From: Nitrospirae bacterium CG2_30_53_67 | GTDB lineage: Bacteria; CG2-30-53-67 | Length of the DNA: 5,610 nt | Reading direction: 5' to 3' | NCBI GenBank assembly: GCA_001873285.1 | Contig: MNYV01000140.1 | Coordinates: 1 to 5,610 of the forward strand | Shown here: one piece after another, positions 4,658 through 5,610 of the stretch | Position numbering within the stretch: the stretch's first letter is position 1 | Layout of the letters: the number at the start of each line of letters is the position of its first letter | Notes under the pieces: model-generated | Databases searched by the model: none | Told to the model about the DNA's origin: nothing | Seen by the model: the letters and a program-made list of their open reading frames with translations, nothing else | Program-made: the position numbers and the translations under genes

Positions 4658-5497
4658 CTATGGACTTCCCTCCAGATCCTTTCTCGTCAGCACATAATTC
4701 TTTATAACCTGTCCGGAGCTTCCGAACGGGCCCAAGGTTTTGCCGTTGGCCCGAAGCACAAGGCCCCCTGCATTCCCGATGTTGAGCCGGATGGATTCCA
4801 CCATCTTCAAACGGACTTCTTGGCCGGGCCGGATGATCAGATCATGGTGTTCTTTCCCGTCCAGATCGCAGGAGACCCATGTCTGAGCACGGGCGGATAG
4901 AATCATTTCAATCGGAGCCGGGGAGGGAGCGGCCGGTTCCGTCTGCGGCCCCTCTGCCCTGTTCTGTGGAACGGGCGGGGCCTCCTCTTTTCCCGGTATG
5001 GGAACCTCTTTCGTCTCTTTGTTCACCTTCGACTCCGGGGATGAAACGGACTTTTCAATCCCGCCCTGCTGCAGGGATGGATGCTGAGAGGACGCCTCCC
5101 TCCACCTCCAAAGACCATACCCCGAAGCCATAACAACCGCCGCGGCCAGAAGAGCGGTCAAGATCCAAAGGATCATGGACCTTTTCTTATTCTTACTGAC
5201 GGCGCCGGTCCCGGGGAGATCCATACCAGCCGCCTGCGAATTTCCGGAGGAATCCTTGGCCTTCCGGTATTCCTGATACCGCAGGATAGCCTCGTCCGCG
5301 TCCAGACCGATGTAATTGGCGTAGCTCCGTATGAACCCCTTTGTAAAAACCTCTGCCGGGAGCCTGGATTCGTTGTCTTCTTCTATGGCCTCAAGGTAGC
5401 GGTAGCTGACCTTGGTTTCATCAGAGATCTCTCTTAACGAGATCTCTCTCAGTTCCCGCTCGCTTTTCAGGTACTCGCCGAAAGAAGTCATTTCCAT
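4658..5497 (-). CDS. rodZ: RodZ-like protein: HTH domain, one membrane helix, C-terminal DUF4115-type domain
   Basis: The 279-residue protein matches the RodZ architecture; in rod-shaped cells RodZ links MreB filaments to the membrane-bound elongation machinery. A cytoplasmic Xre-type helix-turn-helix (about 5-75) has SFGEYLKSERELREISLREI and the RodZ-typical LPAEVFTKGFIRSYANYIGLD. A basic stretch (KNKKR) precedes one transmembrane helix at about 108-128. Then comes a Pro/Glu/Lys-rich periplasmic linker (about 135-195) and a beta-rich C-terminal domain (about 197-275: WVSCDLDGKE, IRPGQEVRLK, GNAGGLVLRANGK). Two starts fit: ATG at 5497-5495, and ATG at 5491-5489, for which AAAGG lies 6 bases ahead; I give the longer form. 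No mreB is in view. The 70-bp repeat arm ends 39 bp upstream, so promoter elements may lie in it. Confidence 0.87.
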   Translation of the reverse strand: MEMTSFGEYLKSERELREISLREISDETKVSYRYLEAIEEDNESRLPAEVFTKGFIRSYANYIGLDADEAILRYQEYRKAKDSSGNSQAAGMDLPGTGAVSKNKKRSMILWILTALLAAAVVMASGYGLWRWREASSQHPSLQQGGIEKSVSSPESKVNKETKEVPIPGKEEAPPVPQNRAEGPQTEPAAPSPAPIEMILSARAQTWVSCDLDGKEHHDLIIRPGQEVRLKMVESIRLNIGNAGGLVLRANGKTLGPFGSSGQVIKNYVLTRKDLEGSP

Positions 5498-5535
5498 CCT
5501 TTGTATTCCTTGATACCGGATCTGTGATTGATATT

Positions 5536-5605
5536 CGGTTCTTCTCCTCTACGAGCCATCGGCCATTTAGTGTGTAAAAAGGGGCCGAGGATTCCAGGGG
5601 TCAAG
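5536..5605 (-). repeat. Right arm of the perfect 70-bp inverted repeat
   Basis: It is identical over all 70 bases to the reverse complement of 3862-3931. It lies in the upstream region of the RodZ-like gene, reading toward that gene. On the minus strand it carries TTGACC, close to a -35 box, but no good -10 at proper distance. Its outer end GGGGTCAAG continues at the window edge into GATTC, suggesting another GGGTCAAG-type array just outside. Confidence 0.95.
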
Positions 5606-5610
5606 GATTC

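Noticed and set aside
2842-5605. XerD as dedicated invertase or transposase of the 70-bp inverted-repeat cassette
   Set aside because: The protein matches housekeeping XerD in length and motifs, lies outside the repeats, and the arms show no recognised dif-like core. Kept only as a remote possibility.

Overview
The window reads as a bacterial chromosome segment of moderately high GC, with GC-rich coding regions and AT-richer, repeat-laden intergenic gaps. Protein types and style suggest a Deltaproteobacterium in the broad sense (Desulfobacterota-like). The hints are a FadI-type thiolase, a MerR regulator with a cysteine/tryptophan-rich tail, a RodZ-like protein and many palindromic intergenic repeats. 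This placement is an inference; no rRNA or other phylogenetic marker is present.

Layout. (1) Positions 1-595, minus strand: the N-terminal part of a thiolase that runs off the left edge, with a near-consensus sigma70 promoter at 646-675. (2) 596-1235: no gene, but a 66-bp triple-hairpin palindrome (908-973), a 14-bp-stem inverted repeat (1046-1096) and a dispersed repeat (copy A, 1141-1228) that ends at a ribosome-binding site. (3) 1236-3729, plus strand: three co-directional genes, an exported SRPBCC/START-like protein, a nitrilase-superfamily amidohydrolase, and a XerD-type tyrosine recombinase starting 7 bp after the amidohydrolase. GGGTCAAG-type arrays follow the first and third of these genes. 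(4) 3862-5605: a segment bounded by a perfect 70-bp inverted repeat. It holds a strong promoter, a head-to-head pair of the dispersed repeat (copies B and C), a short MerR-family regulator, and on the opposite strand a convergent RodZ-like protein.

How the parts relate. The housekeeping functions (beta-oxidation or acetoacetyl-CoA metabolism, amide hydrolysis, chromosome-dimer resolution, cell-shape scaffold) show no common pathway. The amidohydrolase and xerD look co-transcribed. What stands out is the non-coding architecture: at least four repeat or palindrome families in 5.6 kb. Two unrelated genes carry the same element directly before their ribosome-binding sites. One hairpin element shows full internal covariation. 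One two-gene cassette is framed by identical inward-facing 70-bp repeats. No wholly new protein system is evident; the best candidates for something undescribed are these repeats and leaders.
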